Source of the DNA: Rubrivivax sp. SCN 71-131
Lineage (GTDB): Bacteria > Pseudomonadota > Gammaproteobacteria > Burkholderiales > Burkholderiaceae_C
Direction: 5' to 3'
Length of the DNA stretch: 64,000 nucleotides
NCBI GenBank assembly: GCA_001724995.1
Contig: MEFD01000013.1
Location: forward strand, 124,001 to 188,000
A program made the position numbers and the translations under genes. Positions within the stretch are counted from its first letter, which is position 1. Each line of letters opens with the position of its first letter. The notes beneath the pieces are model-generated. The model saw nothing but the letters and a program-made list of their open reading frames with translations, was not told where the DNA came from and did no database searches. This document shows positions 45,101-52,758 of the stretch, one piece after another.

Positions 45101-45339
45101 TCGACCCGGCGGCACCGGAGCGCACGCGCTGGGAGTTCTCGGTCAAGCTCGCCGACCAATGCCTCTACGAGGCCAAGCGCGCCGGGCGCAACACCTGGGT
45201 GGGCGTGCGCCCGACGGGCCAGGTGCCGCACGCGCACGTGCCGCCCCCCACCGAGCTGAGCGCGGCCGTCGCGGGCGGCTGGCTCGAACTGCTGCGCATG
45301 TCCCCGCTGTCGCCGCAGGCGGCGCCAGCGGCGGTCTGA
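42157..45339 (+). CDS. Ligand-binding beta-propeller (Reg_prop) diguanylate cyclase
   Basis: A 1060-aa membrane sensor. A signal peptide or N-terminal helix (residues 14-35) precedes two large periplasmic beta-propellers made of Reg_prop-type repeats (WAVVQDRRGVMYFGSTDDGV, WMALDKGVARAEV), a Y_Y_Y domain near 690-765, a membrane helix at about 772-792, a coiled linker and a C-terminal GGDEF domain. The active site is GGEEF at 929-933, and the inhibitory site RDTD lies five residues before it, so the enzyme should make c-di-GMP and be feedback-inhibited. The signal is unknown; Reg_prop sensors often bind sugars or polymers. It stands alone, diverging from the liu operon and converging with the cytochrome b-reductase gene. 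Confidence 0.9.
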   Translation: MMREWCFRDGLGPFARLLGLLLAFALLTLSGLPARAGTGEAGLPLLRNYDTVGHGGSVQNWAVVQDRRGVMYFGSTDDGVLEFDGASWRTIATPNRSTIRSLALGRDGRIYVGAIGEIGYLAPDANGALQFVSLLDRLPAAQRDFADVWSTFATDDGVYFTTFKRVIRVQGDKVRVWNASGAFHIAHMARDRLYVREVGRGLMELVGDALRPVPGGERLADEKIAAVFAWPEADGSDQGALLIGTRTQGFYLLANGHMRRWQTQADTELRHGQFYSATRLADGRLAAATLLAGVFLLDPEGRLAGRIDKSTGLSGPTVYALCQDRQGGLWMALDKGVARAEVAAPLTHFSALNGLEGNTIALHRHRGTLYVGTTQGLLRLQAEAGRAARLIPVPQITGQVWAFLDVDDALLVGGMHGVHELRAGRWRLVRPSAQNTVMLQRSKRDPSRVYVGMLDGLATMRAQGARWIDEGPVAGLDDEIRNVFEQENGRLWLGTMSSGTIDLPLLRDGRRDAQAAQHARRFGAGQGLPAGPVFIHPIRGEPAFATSRGIFRFDAAAARFAADPRFAQLFGRETRQAFPLVEDARGRVWMFSQNLERSTKESGAAVPANDPSGRYRWEQGPLAGIAGTAQATVFVEEDAVWIGGDDGIFRLDTGRPSPIEPPFQALVRRVAGRDGTLRFGGARGHAAAEFDADHNALRFEFAAPAFGARPNRFQVLLQGLDRDWSPPTREAYLDYTNLREGDYRFRVRAISPYGQISGEDSWAFRILPPWYRTSLAYLAYALAAGLAVLALGSWRSAALRARNRHLAQLVATQTRELSEANRALQTANASLAEISLTDALTGLKNRRYLAERIAEDLAVLRRSHTQAVMLARGGAFDDDAQLTFIMVDIDRFKQINDRYGHAAGDRVLEQFGGILRSICRDTDTAVRWGGEEFLLVARHTPVESGMVLAERIRMQVAAHPFVLDDGHVLQCSCSLGLAGFPLDPAAPERTRWEFSVKLADQCLYEAKRAGRNTWVGVRPTGQVPHAHVPPPTELSAAVAGGWLELLRMSPLSPQAAPAAV

Positions 45340-45375
45340 CGGGAGAGTTGATTTCTCGCAGGAGCGCCCTGGCCT

Positions 45376-47349
45376 TCAGGACGCCGCGGGCGCCGTCGGC
45401 GCCGCCGCCGTACCGGCATCCGCCGCCGTGGCACGCGGGGTCGGCACGAAGGCGTCGGAGAAGCAGTACTGCTCGCCCAGGCCGTGCGCAAGAAAGTCCG
45501 GCACCGCCGCCTGCACCATGCGCACCGAGCCGCAGGCGTAGACCTCGTGCCCGCTGAGGTCGGGGTGATCCTCCAGCAGCGCCTGGTGCACGAAGCCGCG
45601 CCGTCCGCCCCAGACGTCGTCGGGGCCCAGGTCGGAGAGCACGGGCACGTAGCGGAACTGCGACTGCTCGGCCTGCCAGCGCGCGAGCAGGTCCTGCAGG
45701 TAGAGATCCGACTCCTTGCGCACCCCCCAGTACAGCGCGATCGGGCGTTGGACGCCGCGGCGGAAGGCGTCCTCGAGGATGCTCTTGATCGGCGCGAAGC
45801 CGGTGGCGCCCGCGACCATGAGGATCGGGCGCTCGCTGTCGTGCAGCGTGAAGCGGCCCAGCGGCCCCTCGAACTCGACCGTGTCGCCCTCCTTCATCTG
45901 CTCGAACACGTGCGTCGTGTAGCGCCCGCCGGGGACGAGGCGGATGTGCAGCTCGATCACGTCGCCGGCGGTGGACGGCGGCGCCGCGGTGTCGCGCGGC
46001 GCGGTGGCGAATGAGAACGCGCGCTTGGCCCCGTCCGCGAGCACGATGTTGATGTACTGCCCGGCCTTGTAGTCGATGTGCTGGCCGCTGGGCAGCTCGA
46101 GCCAGACGAGCATCAGGTCGGCTGACAGGCGCTGCATGCGCTGCACGCGCGCGCTGTAGCGCACGAGCGCCTGGACATCCTCGGCGGCAAGCGAGGCCAC
46201 GCCTTCGACCTCGATTTCCATGTCCTCGAGCGGCACCGCGCAGCACATCAGTGCCTGGCCGCGCGCGCGCATCGCCGCCGTCAGCGCGGCCTCCTGGTAG
46301 GGTCCGTGGTCGAAGCGGCCGTTGAGCACCGTGCATACGCACACGCCGCAGCCGCCGGAGCGGCAGTCGTAGGGCAGCGCCAGACCTGCGCGCAGGCCGG
46401 CCTCGAGCAGCGTCTCGCCGTGGCGCGCGCCGACGCGCGCCGGTCCGGGATGCATCGCCACCTGGCGCATCGTGTGCCCGTTGCGCTTGGGCGGCAGCCA
46501 GGGCATGAGCATCAGCACGAGCGTGCCGCCGATCACCACCGCCCACACCACGCCCAGCGGCCCGGACTGGATGAACGGGAACAGTGGCAGCAGGAACCAG
46601 TCCAGCGACAGCGTCGACGAGGCCGAGTGCAGTTCCGCCGGGCCCTGGCTGGCCACCGGAAGCGCCAGCGCCAGCACGACCAGCATGATGCCCATGGCCA
46701 GCGCGATCGGGCGCGGCGGCTGGGTCGTGGCCTTGGGCACGCGCTGCACGTGCACCCACATCAGCAGCAGCGTCACAAGCGGCACGCCGATATGGATGAA
46801 GACGAGCAGCGAGAACAGGCGGTCGCTGACGTGCTCGGGCAGGATGAAGTTGCGGATCAGCCGGCCGTCGAAGCCCGGCAGCCAGTCCAGCCACTCGAAG
46901 CTCGCCTGGGTCACGAACTGCGCCAGCCGGTCCCAGGGCAGCATGAAGCCGTTGATGCCGGCGATGTAGACCAGCCACAGCAGCACCACGCCGGTGACCC
47001 AGGACACCCAGCGAAAGCCGCGCAGCCGGTCGAAGGCGAAGTAGCGCAACATGTGCACGAGCATCGTCAGCACCATCGCGTCCGACGCGTAGCGGTGCAC
47101 CGCGCGCAGGATGCTGCCCAGGCCGAAGCCGCCGTGCGTGATCGCCTCGACCGAGCGGTAGGCGCCGCTGACACTGGTATCGAAGAAGGCGTAGAGCACG
47201 AGGCCCGTGGCGCTGACGACCCAGAACAGGAAGAAGGTGATCGGCCCGAGGTGGTAGAGCGGGTTCATGCGATCGCCGAAGGCGCGGTTGAACACCGCCT
47301 CGGCCGCCATGAAGATGCGGCGGATCAGCCGCTGCAGCAGTTCGCTCAT
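45376..47349 (-). CDS. Cytochrome b fused to [2Fe-2S] ferredoxin and FAD/NAD(P) reductase
   Basis: A 657-aa fusion. Residues 1-290 are a cytochrome b/b6-like membrane part with two pairs of histidines 14 apart (H85/H99 and H186/H200) for two b hemes. A plant-type [2Fe-2S] domain follows with C329, C334, C337 and C369 or C370. The rest is a ferredoxin-NADP reductase module: FAD-binding RAFSFATAP near 443 and NAD-binding GATGFAP at 514-520. It could pass electrons between NAD(P)H and the quinone pool. A similar cytochrome b/b6 fused to NAD(P) and flavin domains was noted in Accumulibacter. Its start overlaps the NorB/CcoN-like gene stop (ATGA). Domains are certain; direction of flow is not. Confidence 0.88.
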   Translation of the reverse strand: MSELLQRLIRRIFMAAEAVFNRAFGDRMNPLYHLGPITFFLFWVVSATGLVLYAFFDTSVSGAYRSVEAITHGGFGLGSILRAVHRYASDAMVLTMLVHMLRYFAFDRLRGFRWVSWVTGVVLLWLVYIAGINGFMLPWDRLAQFVTQASFEWLDWLPGFDGRLIRNFILPEHVSDRLFSLLVFIHIGVPLVTLLLMWVHVQRVPKATTQPPRPIALAMGIMLVVLALALPVASQGPAELHSASSTLSLDWFLLPLFPFIQSGPLGVVWAVVIGGTLVLMLMPWLPPKRNGHTMRQVAMHPGPARVGARHGETLLEAGLRAGLALPYDCRSGGCGVCVCTVLNGRFDHGPYQEAALTAAMRARGQALMCCAVPLEDMEIEVEGVASLAAEDVQALVRYSARVQRMQRLSADLMLVWLELPSGQHIDYKAGQYINIVLADGAKRAFSFATAPRDTAAPPSTAGDVIELHIRLVPGGRYTTHVFEQMKEGDTVEFEGPLGRFTLHDSERPILMVAGATGFAPIKSILEDAFRRGVQRPIALYWGVRKESDLYLQDLLARWQAEQSQFRYVPVLSDLGPDDVWGGRRGFVHQALLEDHPDLSGHEVYACGSVRMVQAAVPDFLAHGLGEQYCFSDAFVPTPRATAADAGTAAAPTAPAAS

Positions 47350-48833
47350 CGCGCCCCCTCGGTGCCCACGGCGCGCCCGGCGTCGTCCTTGTCGCGTCCG
47401 TCCCGGGGCGCCCGCATCGCGCGCAGCACGACGACGGCGAAGAGCAGGCCGCCGACGATCGCCAGCAGGCCGCCCAGGCCCATCAAGCCCATGCCGGCGA
47501 CTTCGCCGGTGCTGCGCAGCACCTGCTCGGACCCGGCCACCTTGCGCTGCACGCCGTAGCCGCCGGACCACACCAGGCCGATGATGTGCAGCAGTTGCCC
47601 GAGGCCGTAGAGCCAGGGCTGCAGCGTCGCCAGGCGCCCCGCCGGGGCACCGTAGCCGAGCTCGGGCAGCAGCCGGTAGACCACGCCCATCAGCGCCAGC
47701 GTGACGCCGACGATGCAGCCGTGGTAGTGCGCCGGGATCTTGACGTTGCTGCCGTGGATCGTCATGCCGATCAGGCCGCCGGCGACGAACAGCAGCATCG
47801 ACGCCAGCAGCGCCGCACGCAGCGGGCGCTGCACCGGGTCCAGCCGGCGCTGCGGCAGCAGCGCCACCAGCACGGCCAGCGCCAGCGGTGCGATCGCCAG
47901 GCCGCCGCCCAGGCGCATCGCCCAGGTGTGCAGATCACGGTGTTCGACCGAGCTCACATCGTGCATCAGGTAGGCCAGCGGCGTGACGAACACGCTCACC
48001 AGCGCAATCGCGAACAGCAGCAGCACCACGCGCGCGCTCAGCGGCACGCGGGCGCCGCAGGCGTGGGCCAGTGCCAGCCAGGAAACCAGCATGAGAAGGG
48101 TCCAGGTGAACTGCAGCGCGTGGCCGCCGCCCCAGTAGAGGATCTCGTAGTAGGCCTTGGACGGCAGATCCATCGGCACCACGGCCAGCGACCACGCGAA
48201 GGCCACCAGCGCCACGCCCGCCGCCACGGCGCTGGCGTGCAGGCCAAAGCGCAGCGCGCCGGTGCCGTCGACGGCGATGCCGACCTTCTCGGCCCGCGTC
48301 AGCGCCAGCAGCACGAGCAGCAGCGCCCCCGCGGCGAAGAGCCACAGCGCAGCGCGAAAGCCGTTGCTGTCGAGCATCGGGATGTAGTTGGCCATCACCG
48401 CCTCGCCGGGGTCGATGAATGCCGCGAGCGCCATGCCCAGCGCACCGAGGCCGCAGAGCACGAGCGAGGCGTACGCGACGCGCAGGCCCGCGTCAGACAT
48501 CGAGCGCAGGTTCAGGCTCCACAGCAGGCCGGCGATGGCCACGAACCAGACCAGCACCGAGAGGTCGACGTGCACCACCAGGGCAACGCGGAAGAAGTCG
48601 CCCGCGGGCAGCCAGGCGTTGACGCCAGGCGTGCGCGCCAGCACGAGCAGCACCGAGAACAGGCCCGAGCCGACCAGCGCGGCAAGCGCCAGCGCGAGCC
48701 AGGCGCGCGCGAGGTGGCGCCGTCCGGCGTCGACCGCCGGCAGCCGGTAGGCCGCGGGCGTCGAGGCCGTGAGCGGGCGTCCGGGCGCGCCGCGGCGGAT
48801 GCGGTCGTGCAGCGAAAGCGATTCGGAGTTCAT
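47346..48833 (-). CDS. Heme-copper oxidase superfamily subunit I-like protein (NorB/CcoN-like, atypical)
   Basis: A 495-aa membrane protein with about twelve helices. Likely ligands are H88 (HVDLSVLVWF), H238 (WGGGHALQFTW) and the pair H369/H371 in IPAHYHGCIVG. The +4 residue after H238, the place of the cross-linked Tyr in oxidases, is F242. In the helix VII position usually occupied by His-His it reads H291-D292 (LMHDVSS). No matching CuA or cytochrome c subunit is adjacent. It overlaps both neighbours by ATGA. It could be a NO reductase-like enzyme, an O2-reacting enzyme of new type, or a structural quinol-binding partner of the cytochrome b fusions. Confidence 0.8.
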   Translation of the reverse strand: MNSESLSLHDRIRRGAPGRPLTASTPAAYRLPAVDAGRRHLARAWLALALAALVGSGLFSVLLVLARTPGVNAWLPAGDFFRVALVVHVDLSVLVWFVAIAGLLWSLNLRSMSDAGLRVAYASLVLCGLGALGMALAAFIDPGEAVMANYIPMLDSNGFRAALWLFAAGALLLVLLALTRAEKVGIAVDGTGALRFGLHASAVAAGVALVAFAWSLAVVPMDLPSKAYYEILYWGGGHALQFTWTLLMLVSWLALAHACGARVPLSARVVLLLFAIALVSVFVTPLAYLMHDVSSVEHRDLHTWAMRLGGGLAIAPLALAVLVALLPQRRLDPVQRPLRAALLASMLLFVAGGLIGMTIHGSNVKIPAHYHGCIVGVTLALMGVVYRLLPELGYGAPAGRLATLQPWLYGLGQLLHIIGLVWSGGYGVQRKVAGSEQVLRSTGEVAGMGLMGLGGLLAIVGGLLFAVVVLRAMRAPRDGRDKDDAGRAVGTEGAR

Positions 48834-49381
48834 TGCAGCGTGATGCCGCCCTTCTCGGCGTCGAAGTCGATCACCAGCACCTGCCCGGCGGCGAGCTTGA
48901 CCGTGGCCTCGCGTTCATGCGTCTGGGCGCCCGGGCGGACATCGTCGTTGAGCCGCACGCGCAGGCGGTGCTCGCCGGCCGGCACGACCAGGCGCTCGTA
49001 GATCGAGGAGGCGCCGTCCTTGGAGAGTCCGGTGGGCGCCACGACGCGGCTGAGGACGCTGCTGCCGTCGAGTTCGACATCGACCGACAGCGGCGCGCGC
49101 TCGCGCGGGCAGTCCATCGGCGCGCGCATGTTGGGCGGCATCTTCGCCAGCTCTTCCGCGCTGCGCTTGCGGCATTCGCCCACCGGCTTGCCGACGCGGC
49201 TGATGCTGACCTTGATCTGTGCCTGGTCGGCACCCATCGGGTGGTACAGCGGCCACTGCGAGAAGACGCCAACGGCCAGCGCAAACGCCCCGTAGAGCAC
49301 GAACTGGCCGACCCAGCGCGCGGGGCCGGTGGGCGCTGCGGGGCGCGTCTTAGACACGATGGATGCGTTGGTCGGTTTCAT
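48830..49381 (-). CDS. 183-aa membrane-anchored periplasmic protein of unknown function
   Basis: Not recognised. One N-terminal membrane helix (about residues 24-42) is followed by a periplasmic part of mixed polar character with a Cys pair (C70 in GECRKRSAEEL and C91 in MDCPRER) and a beta-rich C-terminal half (VELDGSSVL, AGEHRLRVRLNDD). It resembles an anchor or accessory subunit more than FixH. The first 32 bases overlap the end of the cytochrome b-MvhD gene, and its stop overlaps the start of the heme-copper protein (ATGA), so all are co-translated. It may be a metal-delivery or assembly factor. Confidence 0.8.
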   Translation of the reverse strand: MKPTNASIVSKTRPAAPTGPARWVGQFVLYGAFALAVGVFSQWPLYHPMGADQAQIKVSISRVGKPVGECRKRSAEELAKMPPNMRAPMDCPRERAPLSVDVELDGSSVLSRVVAPTGLSKDGASSIYERLVVPAGEHRLRVRLNDDVRPGAQTHEREATVKLAAGQVLVIDFDAEKGGITLQ

Positions 49382-50915
49382 CGGGCTCGATTGTCATGGA
49401 CTGCACCCGTCGGCGCAGGGTTTCTACCGTACTCGCGACCTGGGATTCCTCCCCGGCGCCGGCGAAGACGAGCGCGACGCGCTCGGGCCGCACGTGGGCG
49501 CGCAGGTGCGGCTCGCGCGCCGCGGCCAGGCGTTCGGCGGTCCAGCGCCCGCCGAGGCGGAACTCGCAGCCGTCGAGGGCGCAGGGGGCGATGACCACGC
49601 CGGCCGCGCCGTCACGCAGCGCGTACTCGACGAAGGACGGCGGAAGCTGACCCGCGCACAGCAGGCGCAGGCGGCACAGATCGTCGCCCTGCAGCGCATC
49701 GAGGTCGGCGCCGTGGTCGCAGCCGAAGACGACCAGCGGCCGCTCCGCAGGGTGCGTCTCGAGCGCCTCACGCAGGTGCTCGCGCAGCGCATCGACGGGC
49801 AACTGCGGCATGTCGATGCCGGTGCGCAGATGCTCGCCGCGCCGAAACGGCGTCGACGACGGGCAGGCGCCGGCGCAGATGCCGCAGCCCACGCACAGGT
49901 CCGGGTCGACCACGGCAAGCTGGCGTCCGGGACGCTGGTTCGGGTGCGCGACCATCGTCACCGCGGCGTAGGGGCAGTCGACGAAGCAGCGCCTGCAGCC
50001 GTTGCAGTTGTCCGGATCGACGAGCGCGGTCGCCGCGCGCTGCGGCTGCGGCAGGAAGGGCAGCGCGAAGAGCAGCAGCATCGCACCCAGCACCAGCGCC
50101 CAGGTGAAGGCCGCGGAGGTGGCGTCGGTCAGCGGATGCAGCCACAGCAGCAGCCAGTCCAGGTGCAGCGACGCGGGAACGCGGTCGAGCGCGGCCGGCG
50201 CGTGGCTCGTCACCGGGCGCAGCAGGGCAAGCAGGGCAAGCGTCGCCGTCAGGCCGCGCACCAGCGGCCGCGGCGGCAACACCGCGACGTGGCTCAGGCG
50301 CTGGATGTGGAACCACAGCCCGAACAGCAGCAGCAGCGGCACGCCGACGTGCACGAAGATGAAAAGCGAAAAGAGGCGATCGCCCACCGCCGCTGCGGAG
50401 AGGAAGTTGCGCGCCAGTGGCGCCGCGAGCAGCGGCAAGGCGTCCAGCCACTCGGCGGTGGAGAGGGCCGAATACTGCGCGAGCTCGTCCCAGATCAGCC
50501 AGAAGCCGCCGATGGCGCTGACGAAGACGAAGGCCAGCAGCGGCACGCCGGTGAGCCAGTGAAAGCGGCGTACGCCGCGCTCGTGGCCATGCAGCCACTC
50601 GCGCAGGATGTGCAGCAGCAGCACGATCATCAGCAGATCGGCTGCATAGCGATGCACGCCGCGCAGCAGCCGGCCCAGGCCGAGCGGCACCCGTGCCAGG
50701 CCTTCGATCGAGCGATAGGCGCCCTCGACCGAGGTGTCGAAGAGGGCGAACAGGATGGTGCCGCTGGCCGCCAGCAGGCCGAACGCCAGCAGGCCGATCG
50801 ATCCCAGGTGCCGCAGGGGGTTGCTGCCCCTCCCGAGCAGGCTGTCGAGCCGAAGCTCGACCGCCTGCCATGCGCTCAGGCCGTACTGCCGGATACCGCG
50901 GGAGGCAGGCTGCAT
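49350..50915 (-). CDS. Cytochrome b fused to two [4Fe-4S] clusters and an MvhD-like domain
   Basis: A 521-aa fusion. The N-terminal cytochrome b/b6-like part has His pairs H88/H102 and H189/H203. It is followed by a two-cluster ferredoxin (C304, C307, C310, C314 and C341, C344, C347, C351). The C-terminal 130 residues, with C399, C414/C420, C445 and C450 (VVFGCDHGAD, LLCAGQLPPSFVEYALRDG, IAPCALDGCEF), look like MvhD, the [2Fe-2S] subunit that links hydrogenases to heterodisulfide reductases. Such a fusion could join the quinone pool to a low-potential donor or thiol redox couple. The chosen ATG at 50915 overlaps the SCO gene by 40 bases; 50957 is also possible. Confidence 0.82.
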   Translation of the reverse strand: MQPASRGIRQYGLSAWQAVELRLDSLLGRGSNPLRHLGSIGLLAFGLLAASGTILFALFDTSVEGAYRSIEGLARVPLGLGRLLRGVHRYAADLLMIVLLLHILREWLHGHERGVRRFHWLTGVPLLAFVFVSAIGGFWLIWDELAQYSALSTAEWLDALPLLAAPLARNFLSAAAVGDRLFSLFIFVHVGVPLLLLFGLWFHIQRLSHVAVLPPRPLVRGLTATLALLALLRPVTSHAPAALDRVPASLHLDWLLLWLHPLTDATSAAFTWALVLGAMLLLFALPFLPQPQRAATALVDPDNCNGCRRCFVDCPYAAVTMVAHPNQRPGRQLAVVDPDLCVGCGICAGACPSSTPFRRGEHLRTGIDMPQLPVDALREHLREALETHPAERPLVVFGCDHGADLDALQGDDLCRLRLLCAGQLPPSFVEYALRDGAAGVVIAPCALDGCEFRLGGRWTAERLAAAREPHLRAHVRPERVALVFAGAGEESQVASTVETLRRRVQSMTIEPDETDQRIHRV

Positions 50916-51799
50916 GCCGGGCGCTCGCTGCGGCGCTGACGGCGTTGCCGATGCCATTCGAGCAGGAAGTAGGCGCCAACCGTGAGGAAGAACAGCAGAC
51001 CGCCGACGATCACCAGGATCAGCTTGGTGTCGTAACGGTATTCGCCGGTCTCGGCGTCGTAGACGGTGCACAGGATGCGCACGCGCTCGACGAGGGCCGC
51101 GAAGGCGTTGGGCGGCGGCGGCGCGTGGCGCAGCAGCAATTCGCGCAAGGGCACGCCGAGCTGGTCGGCGCGCAGCTTGTTGCCCAGCACCTGGGTGTGG
51201 ATGCGGCCCTTGGCGTCGACGACGGTGACGCCCAGCAGGTGGTCGAATCCCGCGGGCGTGGCGACGTAGCTGAAGCCGAAGGCGCGGGTCAGCTCCGGCA
51301 CCTGCGGGCGCGTCGGGCTGAGGAAATTCCAGTTGCGGTGCGCGATGCGGTGTTGCGCGGCGAACGAACGCATCGCCTCGGGCGAGTCGAAGGGCTGATT
51401 GAAGCCGATGCTGACGACGTTGAACTGGCTCTCGCCGAGCATGCGATCCAGACCGCGGACCGCCTCGTAGAGCTCACGCGTCTGCGCCGGGCAGATCTGG
51501 AAACAGCCGGTGTAGATGAAGCTGACGAGCAGCGGCTTGCCGCGGTAGTCGGAGAGGCGTACCAGCTTGCCGCTGCGGTCCCGCAACTCCATCTCGGGCA
51601 CCACGCGCCCGATGGCCTCCTGAGACAGGCGCAGCGCCTCGTGCTCGTCGAGCGAAGGCACCTGGCCGGGCTGGCGCGGGGCGGCGCCCGGGGTGTCCTG
51701 AGCGGGCGCAAGGCCGGCGGCAAGCGCCAGCAGCGAAGCCCCGAGAAAGCGCGTCAGGCCGGCACGGCGGCGGTTCGGCGCATCAGCGCAGTGTGGCAT
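50876..51799 (-). CDS. senC: SCO1/SenC-family copper chaperone with C-terminal membrane anchor
   Basis: A 307-aa thioredoxin-fold protein. It has a signal peptide ending near PAQ, copper ligands C99 and C103 in YTGCFQICP and H187 in GFDHLLG, and an extra C-terminal membrane helix (about 262-284). SCO proteins deliver copper to the CuA site of subunit II. The usual CPxxC is here CFQIC. Its start overlaps the cyoE stop by 17 bases. Presence of a CuA subunit upstream explains its need; sNOR clusters of ammonia oxidisers also carry a senC gene. Confidence 0.9.
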   Translation of the reverse strand: MPHCADAPNRRRAGLTRFLGASLLALAAGLAPAQDTPGAAPRQPGQVPSLDEHEALRLSQEAIGRVVPEMELRDRSGKLVRLSDYRGKPLLVSFIYTGCFQICPAQTRELYEAVRGLDRMLGESQFNVVSIGFNQPFDSPEAMRSFAAQHRIAHRNWNFLSPTRPQVPELTRAFGFSYVATPAGFDHLLGVTVVDAKGRIHTQVLGNKLRADQLGVPLRELLLRHAPPPPNAFAALVERVRILCTVYDAETGEYRYDTKLILVIVGGLLFFLTVGAYFLLEWHRQRRQRRSERPACSLPPAVSGSTA

Positions 51800-52712
51800 C
51801 GAGCAGCACGCCGACGATGAGGGCGCTGAGCTGGACCATGGAGGCGAAGAAGGCCGACATCGCCGTCTCGCGCCTCGGATCACGCGCCAGCACGTGCGTC
51901 TTGCGCAGGAAATGCGCCCCCCCCAGCACCGCGCCGACGGCGTAGGCCCAGCCCGCCCCGAAGGCCATCGGCGCCAGCGACACCGCGACGAGCGCGACCG
52001 CGTTGGCGTGCACGATGCGCGCGGCTCGCGCGCGACCCACGACGACCGGCAGCATCGGCACGCCGGCCGCGGCGTACTGGTCCTCGTTGGCGATGGCCAG
52101 GCTCCAGAAGTGGGGCGGCGTCCAGAGAAACAGCACCAGGGCCAGCAGCAGGGCCTGCGGACCGATCGCGGGGTCGACCGCTGCGGCACCGGCCAGCACG
52201 GCAAAGCTTCCGGCCAGGCCACCGATGACGATGTTCCAGGGCGTGCGGCGCTTGAGGCCCACCGTGTAGACGATGGCGTAGGTCAGCGCCCCCAGCAGCA
52301 CGAAGACGGCCGCGACGACGTTCACCCACCAGGCCGCTGCAGCGACCGCGAGGACCAGCAGGCCGACGATGATCGCCATCCAGCCGCCGCTGCGCGGCAA
52401 GGCCCCGCTGGCGAAGGCGCGCCCGCGGGTGCGCTTCATCAGCCGGTCGCTGTCGGCCTCGACGTACTGGTTGAAGGCGCCGGCGCTGGCCGACGCCACC
52501 AGCACCGACAGCGCCAGGATGACGGCCTGCGCCGCGCTTACCGATCCCTCGGGCACGATGGCCAGGCCCGCGATCGCAGTGAGCATGATCAGCACGCCGA
52601 TGCGCAGCTTGAACACGCCCAGCACCGTCCGCCAGCGCGCCCCGGCCGGCTGCGCCGCGTCTGCGGCGCCGGCGGCGAATGCGGGGGCGGCAAGCGGGTC
52701 GGGTCGATTCAT
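51783..52712 (-). CDS. cyoE: Protoheme IX farnesyltransferase (heme O synthase)
   Basis: A 309-aa membrane prenyltransferase with about eight or nine helices. It has the DxxxD motif as FNQYVEADSDRLMKRTRGR and the second polar loop WTPPHFWSLAIANEDQYAAAGVPMLP. It converts heme B to heme O. With the heme A synthase homologues nearby it could supply heme A to the heme-copper subunit upstream. GGAGG is only two bases from the ATG. Confidence 0.95.
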   Translation of the reverse strand: MNRPDPLAAPAFAAGAADAAQPAGARWRTVLGVFKLRIGVLIMLTAIAGLAIVPEGSVSAAQAVILALSVLVASASAGAFNQYVEADSDRLMKRTRGRAFASGALPRSGGWMAIIVGLLVLAVAAAAWWVNVVAAVFVLLGALTYAIVYTVGLKRRTPWNIVIGGLAGSFAVLAGAAAVDPAIGPQALLLALVLFLWTPPHFWSLAIANEDQYAAAGVPMLPVVVGRARAARIVHANAVALVAVSLAPMAFGAGWAYAVGAVLGGAHFLRKTHVLARDPRRETAMSAFFASMVQLSALIVGVLLDATLR

Positions 52713-52758
52713 CGCCTCCTCCAGGTCGGTCGTCTCGGGTTCGCGGCAAGGACGCGCT

